Origin: Bacillota bacterium
GTDB taxonomy: Bacteria > Bacillota > Sulfobacillia > Sulfobacillales > Sulfobacillaceae
DNA length: 64,000 nt
Reading direction: 5' to 3'
Assembly (NCBI GenBank): GCA_026627065.1
Contig: JAPNUO010000004.1
Coordinates: forward strand, 1 to 64,000
Shown here: positions 8,780-15,434 of the stretch, piece after piece
How the letters are laid out: each line of letters starts with the position of its first letter
Position numbering within the stretch: position 1 is the stretch's first letter
Translations under genes and position numbers: made by a program
The notes under the pieces: model-generated
What the model was told of the DNA's origin: nothing
The model's input: only the letters and a program-made list of their open reading frames with translations
Databases searched by the model: none

Positions 8780-9333
8780 GCGAGAGCGCATAACCAGTGG
8801 AGGAGCGACCATTCGGTGATGGGGCCGTCGTGGCGCCGCTGGTTGACAAATACGACCGGGACCGTCGAGAGATTGAGCGCGCCGGAGAGCGTGGGCCGAC
8901 TGTCCAGCATGACGGCAATGCTGAGGAGTCCCGGATGCACGAGGGCCATGCCGTGGGCGAGACGGACCGTCTCGGCGCAGCGGGGTCAGCCGGGGGTTGT
9001 CAACACGGCCATGGTCACGGAAAGGGAGCAGGTAGCGAGCGTTTCGGCGGCGAGCGCGGAGATAGCCAGGCGGCGCCCGCGCCCTACGGCGACCACGGTA
9101 TCGAGAAACGCCTGCCACTCGAGGCCTTGGGGGATGCCTGCAAACCAGGCGCGGGGCGTCTCGCCGCTTGCGGCGATGCCGACGTGCGGAAGCTCTGAAG
9201 GATACCAAGGCCATGGGGGTGTAAACGGAAGCTTCGGGAGGCAGCGCGTGTCGACGGCCGGATGGGCCAAGAGGGGGTCCGACCGATGGACCTGTGCCAA
9301 CGAGACAGGCTGCAACAAATCGAGCATCGTCAT
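8770..9333 (-). CDS. Protein disulfide oxidoreductase-like protein, candidate selenoprotein (UxxC)
   Basis: Reading through an in-frame TGA at 8986-8988 (codon 116) gives a 187-residue protein. Residues ~60-185 resemble the second half of glutaredoxin-like protein disulfide oxidoreductases: a WFAGIPQGLEWQAFLD block, a strand ending AVLTTPG, then TGA-P-R-C, AETVRLAHGMAL, and STVPVVFVNQ with the cis-proline. The TGA sits exactly on the first Cys of the CxxC motif, giving U-P-R-C. Homology continues in the same frame. The N-terminal domain is short and has no CxxC. ATG 9333 overlaps the stop of the HPP gene (ATGA), so the two are translationally coupled. Without recoding the product would be a 115-residue fragment lacking the active site. 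Confidence 0.75.
8958..8974 (-). promoter_or_regulatory. Candidate bacterial SECIS hairpin
   Basis: CGAGACGGTCCGTCTCG starts 11 nt after the in-frame UGA. It can form a 6-7 base-pair stem with GGUCC or GUC as the apical loop. As recalled, the fdhF SECIS of E. coli also starts ~11 nt after UGA and carries GGUC in the loop. The position and loop guanines fit the bacterial SECIS model; function is untested. Confidence 0.6.
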
Positions 9334-9833
9334 GTGGTCGCCCTGCCGGGATATGGGGTTCCTTTGGTGTAGCGGGCACAGAGCGCATAGGACGTCACCG
9401 CAAGGGCGGTAAACGGAAAGACGACAAGCCAGGGGAACCAGAATGCTGGGTGCAAGAGCTCCGTGTAGATGGCTAAGGCGATGGCCGGCGGGTGGTAGAG
9501 GCCGACGCGGGGCAGCAGGAGAAGAAGCGCGGCCGCGACTATCCCGGCCATCCAGGGACTGGGCCACCACAGGTGGCCCAATGAGCCCACCACCGCGCCT
9601 AGGGTGCTGCCGCCAACGACTGGAAGCGGCTGACTCACCGGCTGTTCCGGGAGATAGACAAGGAGGCTGAGAGTGGCTCCAAAGGGGGGGATGAGAAGGC
9701 CGGTTCGCAGTTGGGCTAGGTGGCCCGCGACGAGCAGGCAGGCCAACATCCCGCCGGCCCAAAGCATCCGGGCCGTGTTGCCGCGCCGGGGATAGCGGCG
9801 CAGCCATGCGTGGGGCGCCTTGGGGTCCAACAT
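9330..9833 (-). CDS. HPP-family integral membrane protein
   Basis: A 167-residue membrane protein with four to five predicted hydrophobic helices. IPPFGATLSLLVYLPEQPVSQP and VVGGSTLGAVVGSLG are typical HPP-domain segments, and the later HPPAIALAIY holds the His-Pro-Pro that names the family. HPP proteins have been linked to nitrite transport in plants and cyanobacteria; a role here is not deducible. Its stop codon overlaps the ATG of the disulfide oxidoreductase-like gene, so the two likely act together, perhaps in thiol or envelope redox handling (inference). It is divergent from the rhodanese gene at 9895. Confidence 0.85.
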   Translation of the reverse strand: MLDPKAPHAWLRRYPRRGNTARMLWAGGMLACLLVAGHLAQLRTGLLIPPFGATLSLLVYLPEQPVSQPLPVVGGSTLGAVVGSLGHLWWPSPWMAGIVAAALLLLLPRVGLYHPPAIALAIYTELLHPAFWFPWLVVFPFTALAVTSYALCARYTKGTPYPGRATT

Positions 9834-9894
9834 TCCGCCTCCCTCACTTTTTATCCAAGTGTACCAAAAGATGTTGGGAGGTGTGCCGGAAACG

Positions 9895-10251
9895 ATGCGT
9901 CTTCTTCAGTTGTTTCGTCATCCTAAAGACTTGAGGGACTTAGCGCCGGACGAGGTGTGGGCCCTTCAAGCGTCTCCCCAGACGGTCCTGATCGATGTGC
10001 GGACCCTGCGCGAATATCGGAGCGGGCATATTCCCGGCGCGGTCTTTCTGCCCATGGGCCACGAGGCGGAGATTATGCGCCGGTGGAAACCCTCGACCCC
10101 TATCGTTTTGGTGTGCAAGACCGGACATCGGAGCCAAGCCGTGGCCGCGGTGCTAATTCAAAAGGGGTATCGGTCCGTCTCTCATCTGAAGGGGGGGATG
10201 GATGCGTATAAGCGTGCCGGCTACCCGGTCTCCCACGAGGACGGAGAATAA
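9895..10251 (+). CDS. Single-domain rhodanese-like sulfurtransferase
   Basis: A ~118-residue rhodanese-homology protein with LIDVRTLREYRSGHIPGA and an active-site loop VCKTGHRSQ, with Cys74 as the predicted persulfide carrier. The last block, GGMDAYKRAGYPV, is typical of the domain end. It would move sulfane sulfur to acceptors such as thiols. ATG 9895 was chosen; GGGAGG at 9876-9881 is rather far (13 bases), and in-frame upstream starts (ATG 9871, GTG 9883) cannot be excluded. It is divergent from the HPP gene across ~60 bases. Confidence 0.85.
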   Translation: MRLLQLFRHPKDLRDLAPDEVWALQASPQTVLIDVRTLREYRSGHIPGAVFLPMGHEAEIMRRWKPSTPIVLVCKTGHRSQAVAAVLIQKGYRSVSHLKGGMDAYKRAGYPVSHEDGE

Positions 10252-10256
10252 TACAT

Positions 10257-10283
10257 GCAGTATAATGAAAATCGCAGTATAAT
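10257..10283 (+). promoter_or_regulatory. Direct repeat GCAGTATAAT, promoter-like
   Basis: GCAGTATAAT occurs at 10257-10266 and again at 10274-10283. Each copy contains a perfect TATAAT, 17 bases apart, so this may be two overlapping promoters or an activator site for the aldolase gene. Confidence 0.45.
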
Positions 10284-10357
10284 ATGGGCGAGGGGGATGG
10301 GTGCCAACGAATCTGCGCACGCTTTCCTTATCTCACAAGAAAGGTGGGCGTTTGACC

Positions 10358-11023
10358 ATGGATGAGAGGACCGTTCGAGAACAACTGGTGGCGGCAGCGC
10401 AATTTTTGAAAAACCATGGCTTGCTGTTTCGCGGGGAGCACGCCAACCTCTCCCAGCGGTTGGATGAGGATCGCATCGTGATGACCCGCGGAGGTTCGAT
10501 TGGCCAATTGACGGTCGAGGATCTTGCGGTGGTCGGGCTGAGCGGCCGGGTGTTGAGCGAGGGGGCGATGGATCCTACCATGCAAGAAGTGATTGACATG
10601 CATACCCGCATTTATCGCGCGCGGAAAAGCGTGGGCGCCGTGATCCACGCGCATTCGCCCCACTTGACCGCTTTTGCGGTAGCCGGCAAAGCGCTGCCGT
10701 TAGTCTACGAGCCGTTGCTGCGCTTTGGGTTGACGGAGCCGGTGCCTGTCGTGCCGTGGGCGCCCCGCGGATCACAGGAGTCGGTGGACGCCATTGTCGC
10801 CTGGGTCGAAGGGCATTCGGGGATTTGGGCGGTGCTGATGGCCAATCATGGGCCGCTGGTCTTTCACGAGGACATTCTCAGCGCGGCGCGACTCTTGGCG
10901 ACATTAGACGAAGCGGCCGAGCTGGTATGGAAGGCGCAAGCGCTAGGGGGCGCTCAGCCGTTGCCGGAGGCAGCCGTGGATGCCGTGCGCGCGCGCATGG
11001 CGCTATTTGGCAGTCGACGCTAA
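10358..11023 (+). CDS. Class II aldolase / adducin family protein
   Basis: A 221-residue protein of the L-fuculose-phosphate aldolase / L-ribulose-5-phosphate 4-epimerase (AraD/FucA) fold. Family features are GNLS-like EHANLSQRL, a MTRGGSIGQL phosphate-loop-like segment, MHTRIYRARKSVGAVIHAHSPH with the two metal His residues of HxH, and ANHGPLVF with the third His. It would cleave or epimerise a sugar phosphate using a divalent metal; the substrate is unknown. ATG 10358 is preceded by GAAAGGTGGG at 10339-10348; an upstream in-frame GTG at 10301 is less likely. It is a single gene, convergent with the methyltransferase-like gene. Confidence 0.85.
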   Translation: MDERTVREQLVAAAQFLKNHGLLFRGEHANLSQRLDEDRIVMTRGGSIGQLTVEDLAVVGLSGRVLSEGAMDPTMQEVIDMHTRIYRARKSVGAVIHAHSPHLTAFAVAGKALPLVYEPLLRFGLTEPVPVVPWAPRGSQESVDAIVAWVEGHSGIWAVLMANHGPLVFHEDILSAARLLATLDEAAELVWKAQALGGAQPLPEAAVDAVRARMALFGSRR

Positions 11024-11048
11024 AGAGGAGAGGGTGCGCACGGCGGCG

Positions 11049-11516
11049 TTAAAGCCAGCGCCTCACGCGCCGGCGGTAGGCGTCATATTGTGCGCCAAAG
11101 GTGGTTTCCAGATAGCGCTCTTCAGGCGCAATCACGGAACGGTCGATGAGCAAAACCACCACAACCAGAAGCGCCAGGATCCAGACCGTCCGAAGACACA
11201 ACGCGAGGCCTACGCTGGAAACGGTCATAGCCACGTAGATGGGATTTCGCGACCAGCGATAGGGGCCCGTTTCCACGAGCGCGGTGCTGGGCTTGGCCGG
11301 GTCCACCGGGGTGTGGGCCCGGCTTAAGCTTTGAAGCGCCCAAAGGGCGAGACCTATACCCAGCAGTATCAGGAGAACGCCTACCCACCGGGGCACCGGA
11401 ATGGTCCATGGCCAACGCCAGGCCAACAAAGCCCCGATGCCGTCGCCAGCAAAGTAGATCAGCGGGGCCGGTACTTTTACTGCCGAATGGCCCGTACAGC
11501 TCACCTCGCTTGCCAA
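11049..11516 (-). CDS. Isoprenylcysteine carboxyl methyltransferase-like membrane protein
   Basis: A ~155-residue membrane protein of the ICMT/PEMT-like methyltransferase family. GPYRWSRNPIYVAMT and the C-terminal EERYLETTFGAQYDAYRRRV are the family hallmarks for cofactor and lipid binding. Three to four transmembrane helices are visible. The substrate in bacteria is generally unknown. The start is uncertain: the frame opens with a TTG at 11516 without a convincing ribosome site. The gene is divergent from the persulfide dioxygenase gene. Confidence 0.78.
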   Translation of the reverse strand: MASEVSCTGHSAVKVPAPLIYFAGDGIGALLAWRWPWTIPVPRWVGVLLILLGIGLALWALQSLSRAHTPVDPAKPSTALVETGPYRWSRNPIYVAMTVSSVGLALCLRTVWILALLVVVVLLIDRSVIAPEERYLETTFGAQYDAYRRRVRRWL

Positions 11517-11577
11517 ACGTCATGTTGGTATTCATTGTACCATAGGGATTTTCGTTTCCTGCGTCTCGAAAAAGCGC

Positions 11578-11606
11578 TTGACTAGGCATACCAGTATAGG
11601 TATTAA
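11578..11606 (+). promoter_or_regulatory. Promoter with CstR-like operator
   Basis: TTGACT (11578-11583), a 17-base spacer and TATTAA (11601-11606) look like a sigma-A promoter. The spacer contains ATACC-AGTATA-GGTAT (11588-11603). Its arms and spacing resemble operators of CstR, the persulfide-sensing CsoR relative that controls persulfide dioxygenase and rhodanese genes in Staphylococcus. The regulator gene is not in view. Confidence 0.5.
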
Positions 11607-11690
11607 TATAAAGAGCGAGATCTTTCCGTGAGAGCAAAAGAGGCGAGGGTCATTGCAGGTGAGAGACGGGCAAGGGAGGAGAGCGCGACC

Positions 11691-12437
11691 ATGATATGGC
11701 AGCCGATACAAGACGCCGAGCTTGGGTGTCTTTCGTATATTGTCGGGGATCCCACCACCGGCGAGGCGATTGTGGTGGATCCACTGGGCGCCGTCGGCGC
11801 GGAAACTTATATTTTGGCGGCGCAGGACCTCGGGGTGAATCTCGTCAAGGTCATCGAAACGCATGTCCACGCCGACCATGCGTCGTCGGCGCGGACTTTG
11901 TCCCAGCTGTTGGGGGTGCCGCACGCGCTGAGCCATCGCGCCCCGGCTTCGTTTGCCTTTGAGCCCTTAACGGACGGCGATGAGTGGCAAATGGGGCAGG
12001 TGCATATCAGGGTGTGGGAAACGCCCGGACATACCCCTGATAGTATTTCGATTTTGGTGGCCGACGTGCGCCGAAGTCGCGAGCCGTGGTTGGTGCTGAC
12101 GGGAGATAGCCTTTTTGTTGGGGACGTCGGTCGGCCGGATCTCGCGGATCCCAATCCGGAGGCTATTCACGAGGCCTCAGTCAACCAGTACCACAGCGTG
12201 CGCCGTCTGATGTCCTTGCCGGACTTTACCGAGGTGTGGCCGGCGCACTATGGGTCGTCGCCCTGCGGCGGGCTTTTTATGGATAAAAAGCCGAATTCCA
12301 CCATTGGCTTCGAACGCCGGTTCAATCCTTTCGTGAACATGGAGGACGTGGAAACGTTTGTGACGCAGCAGCAACGGCTGCTGAAGCCGCCGCCGGCGGA
12401 AGCGGCCGAACTTCGCCGCAAGAACTTAGGGTTATGA
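11691..12437 (+). CDS. Persulfide dioxygenase-like MBL-fold protein
   Basis: A 248-residue protein of the ETHE1/persulfide dioxygenase group. The metal motif THVHADHASS holds His58, His60, Asp62 and His63. HTPDSISILVAD, TGDSLFVGDVGRPDLAD and AHYGSSPCGG are highly typical of bacterial persulfide dioxygenases. With one Fe(II), such enzymes oxidise glutathione- or other thiol persulfides to sulfite. It is followed at once by a double rhodanese and then a glutaredoxin, which supports a sulfane-sulfur pathway. AGGGAGGAGA at 11673-11682 precedes ATG 11691. A CstR-like operator lies upstream. Confidence 0.9.
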   Translation: MIWQPIQDAELGCLSYIVGDPTTGEAIVVDPLGAVGAETYILAAQDLGVNLVKVIETHVHADHASSARTLSQLLGVPHALSHRAPASFAFEPLTDGDEWQMGQVHIRVWETPGHTPDSISILVADVRRSREPWLVLTGDSLFVGDVGRPDLADPNPEAIHEASVNQYHSVRRLMSLPDFTEVWPAHYGSSPCGGLFMDKKPNSTIGFERRFNPFVNMEDVETFVTQQQRLLKPPPAEAAELRRKNLGL

Positions 12438-12454
12438 TAGAGGGGGGAGCGTTC

Positions 12455-13072
12455 ATGACGCTAGAAGAACTGAAGGCGCAGGTGGATCAGGGGCAGTCGC
12501 TCATGATTGACATTCGTTTGGGGAAAGCCTTTACTGAGGCGCACATTCAGGGAGCGTTGTCCGCACCGTTCAGCCAGCGGGGCTGGGGGCGCGCGGTCGC
12601 CGGATGGTTGAAGCGGGAAGCGCCGGGCCAGGCTGTCGTGCTCTTTGGCGATAACGCGGTCTTGGTCAACTCGGCCAAGGGCGCGCTGGAGGCGGAAGGC
12701 ATCTCCGTGGCCGGCACCTGGGACGCCGGCTTGGGGCCGTGGATGGCTGCCGGCTGGCCGCTGGTGCGCGTCGAAAACATTACCGCGGATGCGCTCAAGG
12801 CCTCCTTGTCGGAGTGGACGGTGCTGGACGTGCGCGAACCGTATGAGCTGCGCTCCGGCATGATCCCAGGCGCCAAGGCCATCCCCATGGGGGAGCTGAC
12901 GGCCCGCGTGAATGAACTGGATCCTTCCAAGCGTTACGCGGTGGTATGTGCCTCGGGCAGCCGCAGTCAAAGTGTGGCCGCGTGGTTGGCGGAACAAGGC
13001 TACCAGGTGGCTAATCTGGTGGGCGGCATGAGCCTCTGGATCGGGGCAGGCCATCCCGTGGAACGCGCGTAG
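12455..13072 (+). CDS. Tandem rhodanese-domain protein
   Basis: A 205-residue protein with two rhodanese domains. The N-terminal one (about 1-105) lacks an active-site Cys (its loop reads FGDNAVLVN) and is probably structural. The C-terminal one (about 108-203) has the loop VCASGSRSQ with Cys165. This inactive-plus-active layout is common among thiosulfate or persulfide sulfurtransferases. ATG 12455 is preceded by AGGGGGGAG; an ATG at 12434 overlaps the preceding stop codon and would add seven residues. It is in one operon with the dioxygenase upstream and the glutaredoxin 28 bases downstream. Confidence 0.88.
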   Translation: MTLEELKAQVDQGQSLMIDIRLGKAFTEAHIQGALSAPFSQRGWGRAVAGWLKREAPGQAVVLFGDNAVLVNSAKGALEAEGISVAGTWDAGLGPWMAAGWPLVRVENITADALKASLSEWTVLDVREPYELRSGMIPGAKAIPMGELTARVNELDPSKRYAVVCASGSRSQSVAAWLAEQGYQVANLVGGMSLWIGAGHPVERA

Positions 13073-13100
13073 GATACGACCAAGCCAGGAGGCGAACGTC

Positions 13101-13340
13101 ATGGTAATCGTCTATACCACGCCGACTTGACCCCACTGCCGGTCCGCCAAGCGGTACCTGCAAGAGCGCCGGATTCCCTTCAAAGAAGTGGACGTGACCA
13201 AATCGGAAGCCAACTTGCAGGCCCTGAAGCGCACATCCGGCCAGACTGGCGTGCCAGTCATCGACGTGAATGGGACGGTGATTGTCGGGTTTAACCGACC
13301 TAAGCTTGATCGAGCCTTGGGCATCCGGTCCGGATCCTAG
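13101..13340 (+). CDS. Glutaredoxin, candidate selenoprotein (UPHC active site)
   Basis: ATG 13101 has AGGAGG at 13087-13092. Reading through TGA 13128-13130 (codon 10) gives a 79-residue glutaredoxin: VIVYTTPT, then TGA-P-H-C, RSAKRYLQERRIPFKEVDV, TGVPVIDVNG with the cis-proline, and VIVGFNRPKLDRALGI. Length, spacing and all family landmarks fit the small NrdH/YruB-type glutaredoxins, where the active site is CPxC. Only the first active-site Cys is replaced, by UGA. The rest of the frame is perfect up to TAG 13340, so a selenocysteine (UPHC) is the simplest reading. No ordinary start-to-stop ORF covers it, so automatic annotation would miss it. It lies in the sulfur operon between the double rhodanese and DUF302 genes. 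Confidence 0.82.
13141..13158 (+). promoter_or_regulatory. Candidate SECIS-like stem-loop after glutaredoxin UGA
   Basis: Starting 10 nt after the UGA, GGT-CCGC (13141-13147) can pair with GCGG-ACC (13151-13158), with one bulged T at 13155 and a CAA loop. The distance fits a bacterial SECIS, but the loop lacks the usual leading G, so this element is weaker than the one at 8958-8974. Confidence 0.4.
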
Positions 13341-13397
13341 ACCGGGGCCCCGGGCTGGAAAGCGCACCGCCCTCGGTGCTTTGCGGAGGAGGAGTGT

Positions 13398-13799
13398 ATG
13401 GACGACTGGATTTATCAGCGCCAGGTGCCCTACAAGACAGTGGACGAAGCTGTCGCTCAGCTCAAGACATCATTGGGTCGTCACCAGTTTGGGGTGCTGT
13501 GGGATCTTGACATTAACGAGAAATTAGCGGAAAAGGGTGTTGAGCCCGAGCGCCCATATCGCATTCTTGAAGTGTGTAGCGCTCCGCGGGCGAAGGAAGC
13601 CTTGGCGACCCACCAGGTGGCCGGGTATTTTCTGCCTTGCAAGGTGGTCGTCTATGAGGATGCTCGCACCCAGGCGATCATGGTGGGCTTTGTAAAACCA
13701 GAGGTGCTGATGGGGTTAAGCCGTTTGGCGGCGTTGGAATCCTTGGCCCACGAGGTCCATGAGTTGTTGAGGGCCGCCGTGGACGAGGTAGCCCAGTAG
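13398..13799 (+). CDS. DUF302 protein
   Basis: A 133-residue protein of the DUF302 family: FGVLWDLDINEKLAEKG followed by YRILEVCSAPRAKEAL, and LPCKVVVYEDA. DUF302 proteins are small, often dimeric and frequently found next to sulfur- or copper-handling genes; no enzymatic function is established. It lies in the sulfur operon after the glutaredoxin and 21 bases before the DsrE-like gene. A strong GGAGGAG precedes the ATG. Confidence 0.88.
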   Translation: MDDWIYQRQVPYKTVDEAVAQLKTSLGRHQFGVLWDLDINEKLAEKGVEPERPYRILEVCSAPRAKEALATHQVAGYFLPCKVVVYEDARTQAIMVGFVKPEVLMGLSRLAALESLAHEVHELLRAAVDEVAQ

Positions 13800-13820
13800 C
13801 AGCGCGAAAAAGGGGACAAT

Positions 13821-14165
13821 ATGGCCAAAATTGCATTTTGGATTACGGCCGGGCCGGAGCTGGAGGCGAAGGCCGTGGCTGGCCTACGCTTGGCCGAGCG
13901 GCTGAAGACGGGGCGCCACGCGGACGTGGAGGTCTTTTTGTACGGCCCCGGTCTACATCTCACCACGTCCCCGTCGCCGGCCATTCAAGAGGCCCTAGGG
14001 GCCCTGAAGCAGGCCGCCGTGGCGATGGGAGCGTGCCCGGTCAATGTGAAAACCATGGGGCTGGAGGACGACGTCGTGGCCGCGGCCGGCGTCCAGCTCC
14101 GGCGCCGGGCGGTGGATGCGCTCCTTGAACTCGTGGAACAAGGCTATCAAATCATTGGAATTTAG
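13821..14165 (+). CDS. DsrE/DsrF-like small sulfur-carrier family protein
   Basis: A 114-residue protein with the DsrE-like fold: an N-terminal strand KIAFWITAGPE, EVFLYGPGLHL, a region ending GACPVNVKTMGLEDD, and an amphipathic C-terminal helix. The Cys in GACPVNV lies at about the position where DsrE2-type proteins hold a reactive Cys. Relatives receive or pass persulfide sulfur to partners such as TusA or rhodaneses. It is the last gene of the sulfur operon and is followed by an intrinsic terminator. Confidence 0.8.
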   Translation: MAKIAFWITAGPELEAKAVAGLRLAERLKTGRHADVEVFLYGPGLHLTTSPSPAIQEALGALKQAAVAMGACPVNVKTMGLEDDVVAAAGVQLRRRAVDALLELVEQGYQIIGI

Positions 14166-14174
14166 CGGACAGCA

Positions 14175-14208
14175 GGGGAGCCCAGGCAAGAGTCGGGGCT
14201 CCCCTTTT
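14175..14208 (+). terminator. Intrinsic terminator of the sulfur operon
   Basis: GGGGAGCCC (14175-14183) pairs with GGGCTCCCC (14196-14204), followed by TTTT. It lies 10 bases after the DsrE-like stop codon. Confidence 0.85.
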
Positions 14209-14218
14209 GAGTCTGGGG

Positions 14219-14224
14219 TATAAT
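14219..14224 (+). promoter_or_regulatory. Promoter -10 element before the TPP riboswitch
   Basis: A perfect TATAAT 17 bases before the riboswitch. The -35 element is weak or overlaps the upstream terminator. Confidence 0.5.
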
Positions 14225-14240
14225 AGAGGCACGATAGCGC

Positions 14241-14325
14241 GGTACTAGGGGAGCCCATCGACGGCTGAGAGGCGATGCCAACCCTCAAACACCTGATCTG
14301 GGTAATACCAGCGTAGGGAAGTACC
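14241..14325 (+). ncRNA. TPP riboswitch (THI element)
   Basis: The conserved blocks are present: CTGAGA at 14265-14270, then CCTGATCTGGGTAATACCAG and GCGTAGGGAAG. The closing helix P1 is GGTAC (14241-14245) with GTACC (14321-14325). It lies directly before the ribosome site of the AIR-synthase-like gene, so thiamine pyrophosphate should repress that gene and thiD. Confidence 0.95.
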
Positions 14326-14369
14326 TCCCCCAGTTCCTCCTATCGCCTGAGGTGCGAGGAGGGTGTCTC

Positions 14370-15434
14370 ATGTCCATTGAACTGCCGCCAATCGGCAAAA
14401 TTTCCCCGGAAGCCTTTCAACATTATGTGTATCCTCATTTGGGCGCGCCCAACGAGGCAGTCCTGTTTGGCCCGCAGTCGGGTGTCGACGTCGGGGTGTT
14501 TCGGGTAGCGCCCGGGGTGGTGATGGCCGCCACCACCGATCCCGTGTTTGTCGTTCCCCAGTACGGCTGGGACCGCGCGAGTTGGTTTGCCGTGCATATC
14601 CTTGCCTCGGACGCGGCCACCTCCGGACTGACGCCACGGTGGATGACCGTGGATCTGAATCTCCCGCTGACCATGACGACCGAGGACTTCGAGACGTTTT
14701 GGCTGGGCTGGGACCGCGCCGCGAAGGCGCTTGGGATTAGCATCATTGCCGGTCACACGGCCCGCTACGAGGGATGTGCCTTTCCCATGGTGGGCGGGGC
14801 GACGGTGATGAGCGTCGGCCCCGAAGACCAGTTTGTCACCACGGCGATGGCCGAGGCGGGGGACTGGATTTTGTGCACAAAGGGAGCGGCCATTGAAGCT
14901 ACGGCGCTATTTGCGGCCACCTTTCCCGAGTGGATCCGCGATGCTCTTGGCGACGACGTCTATCGCGCAGCGGACGCGCTGTTTACCCAGATGTCGGTGG
15001 TGCGGGACGCCGAAATTGCTGCCAAGGCAGGAGTGCGCGCGCGCGGCGTGACCGCGATGCACGACGCCACGGAATGCGGGGTGGTCGGCGGCGTCTACGA
15101 AATTGCCGAAAGCTCGCAGTTGGGCGTGGAACTTCTGGACGATGCCGTGATTGTGCGGCCCGAGGTGGCTGCCGTCACCCAGCTCGTCGGCATCGACCCC
15201 TTGATCTCCATAAGCGAAGGCACTTTGCTGTTGACCGTGAAGCCTGAGGCTCAGGGACGCGTTGTGCGGGCGCTGGAAGAGGCAGGAATCCCCGTGAGCG
15301 TGATTGGGCGTATGCTGCCGGCCGACGAAGGGCGGTGGCGCGTGAGCCGGGGCGTGCGGCGCCCCCTGGAGCATCCGCGGATCGATCCTTTTTGGGCGGC
15401 GTTTGATGCGTGGCTCAAGGAAGGGAGACGTTAA
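14370..15434 (+). CDS. AIR synthase/HypE/ThiL superfamily protein, thiamine-regulated
   Basis: A 354-residue protein of the ATP-binding PurM/HypE/ThiL superfamily: TTDPVFVVPQYGWDRASWF, ILASDAATSGLTPRWMTVDL, GHTARYEGC and TAMHDATECGVVGGVYEI are the N-box and C-terminal-domain signatures of this fold. The TPP riboswitch and the directly following thiD place it in thiamine metabolism, perhaps as a thiamine-monophosphate kinase-like enzyme, but it is not canonical ThiL, HypE or SelD. ATG 14370 has GAGGAGGG upstream; an in-frame GTG at 14352 is less likely. The stop is directly followed by the thiD start. Confidence 0.8.
   Translation: MSIELPPIGKISPEAFQHYVYPHLGAPNEAVLFGPQSGVDVGVFRVAPGVVMAATTDPVFVVPQYGWDRASWFAVHILASDAATSGLTPRWMTVDLNLPLTMTTEDFETFWLGWDRAAKALGISIIAGHTARYEGCAFPMVGGATVMSVGPEDQFVTTAMAEAGDWILCTKGAAIEATALFAATFPEWIRDALGDDVYRAADALFTQMSVVRDAEIAAKAGVRARGVTAMHDATECGVVGGVYEIAESSQLGVELLDDAVIVRPEVAAVTQLVGIDPLISISEGTLLLTVKPEAQGRVVRALEEAGIPVSVIGRMLPADEGRWRVSRGVRRPLEHPRIDPFWAAFDAWLKEGRR

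Noticed and set aside
7799..9388. A 529-codon open frame on the minus strand
   Set aside because: It crosses the GH1-like gene, the PadR gene and the intergenic region and is rich in Arg/Pro/Ser; an antisense shadow in GC-rich DNA.
8986..9807. Long minus-strand frame starting at 9807 upstream of the disulfide oxidoreductase-like gene
   Set aside because: Its first part is only a shadow of the HPP gene in another frame. The real second gene starts at 9333, overlapping the HPP stop.
14370..15434. Reading the AIR-synthase-like protein as selenophosphate synthetase (SelD), tempting next to selenoprotein candidates
   Set aside because: It has no SelD-type N-terminal Cys/Sec loop, and the TPP riboswitch and thiD point to thiamine metabolism.
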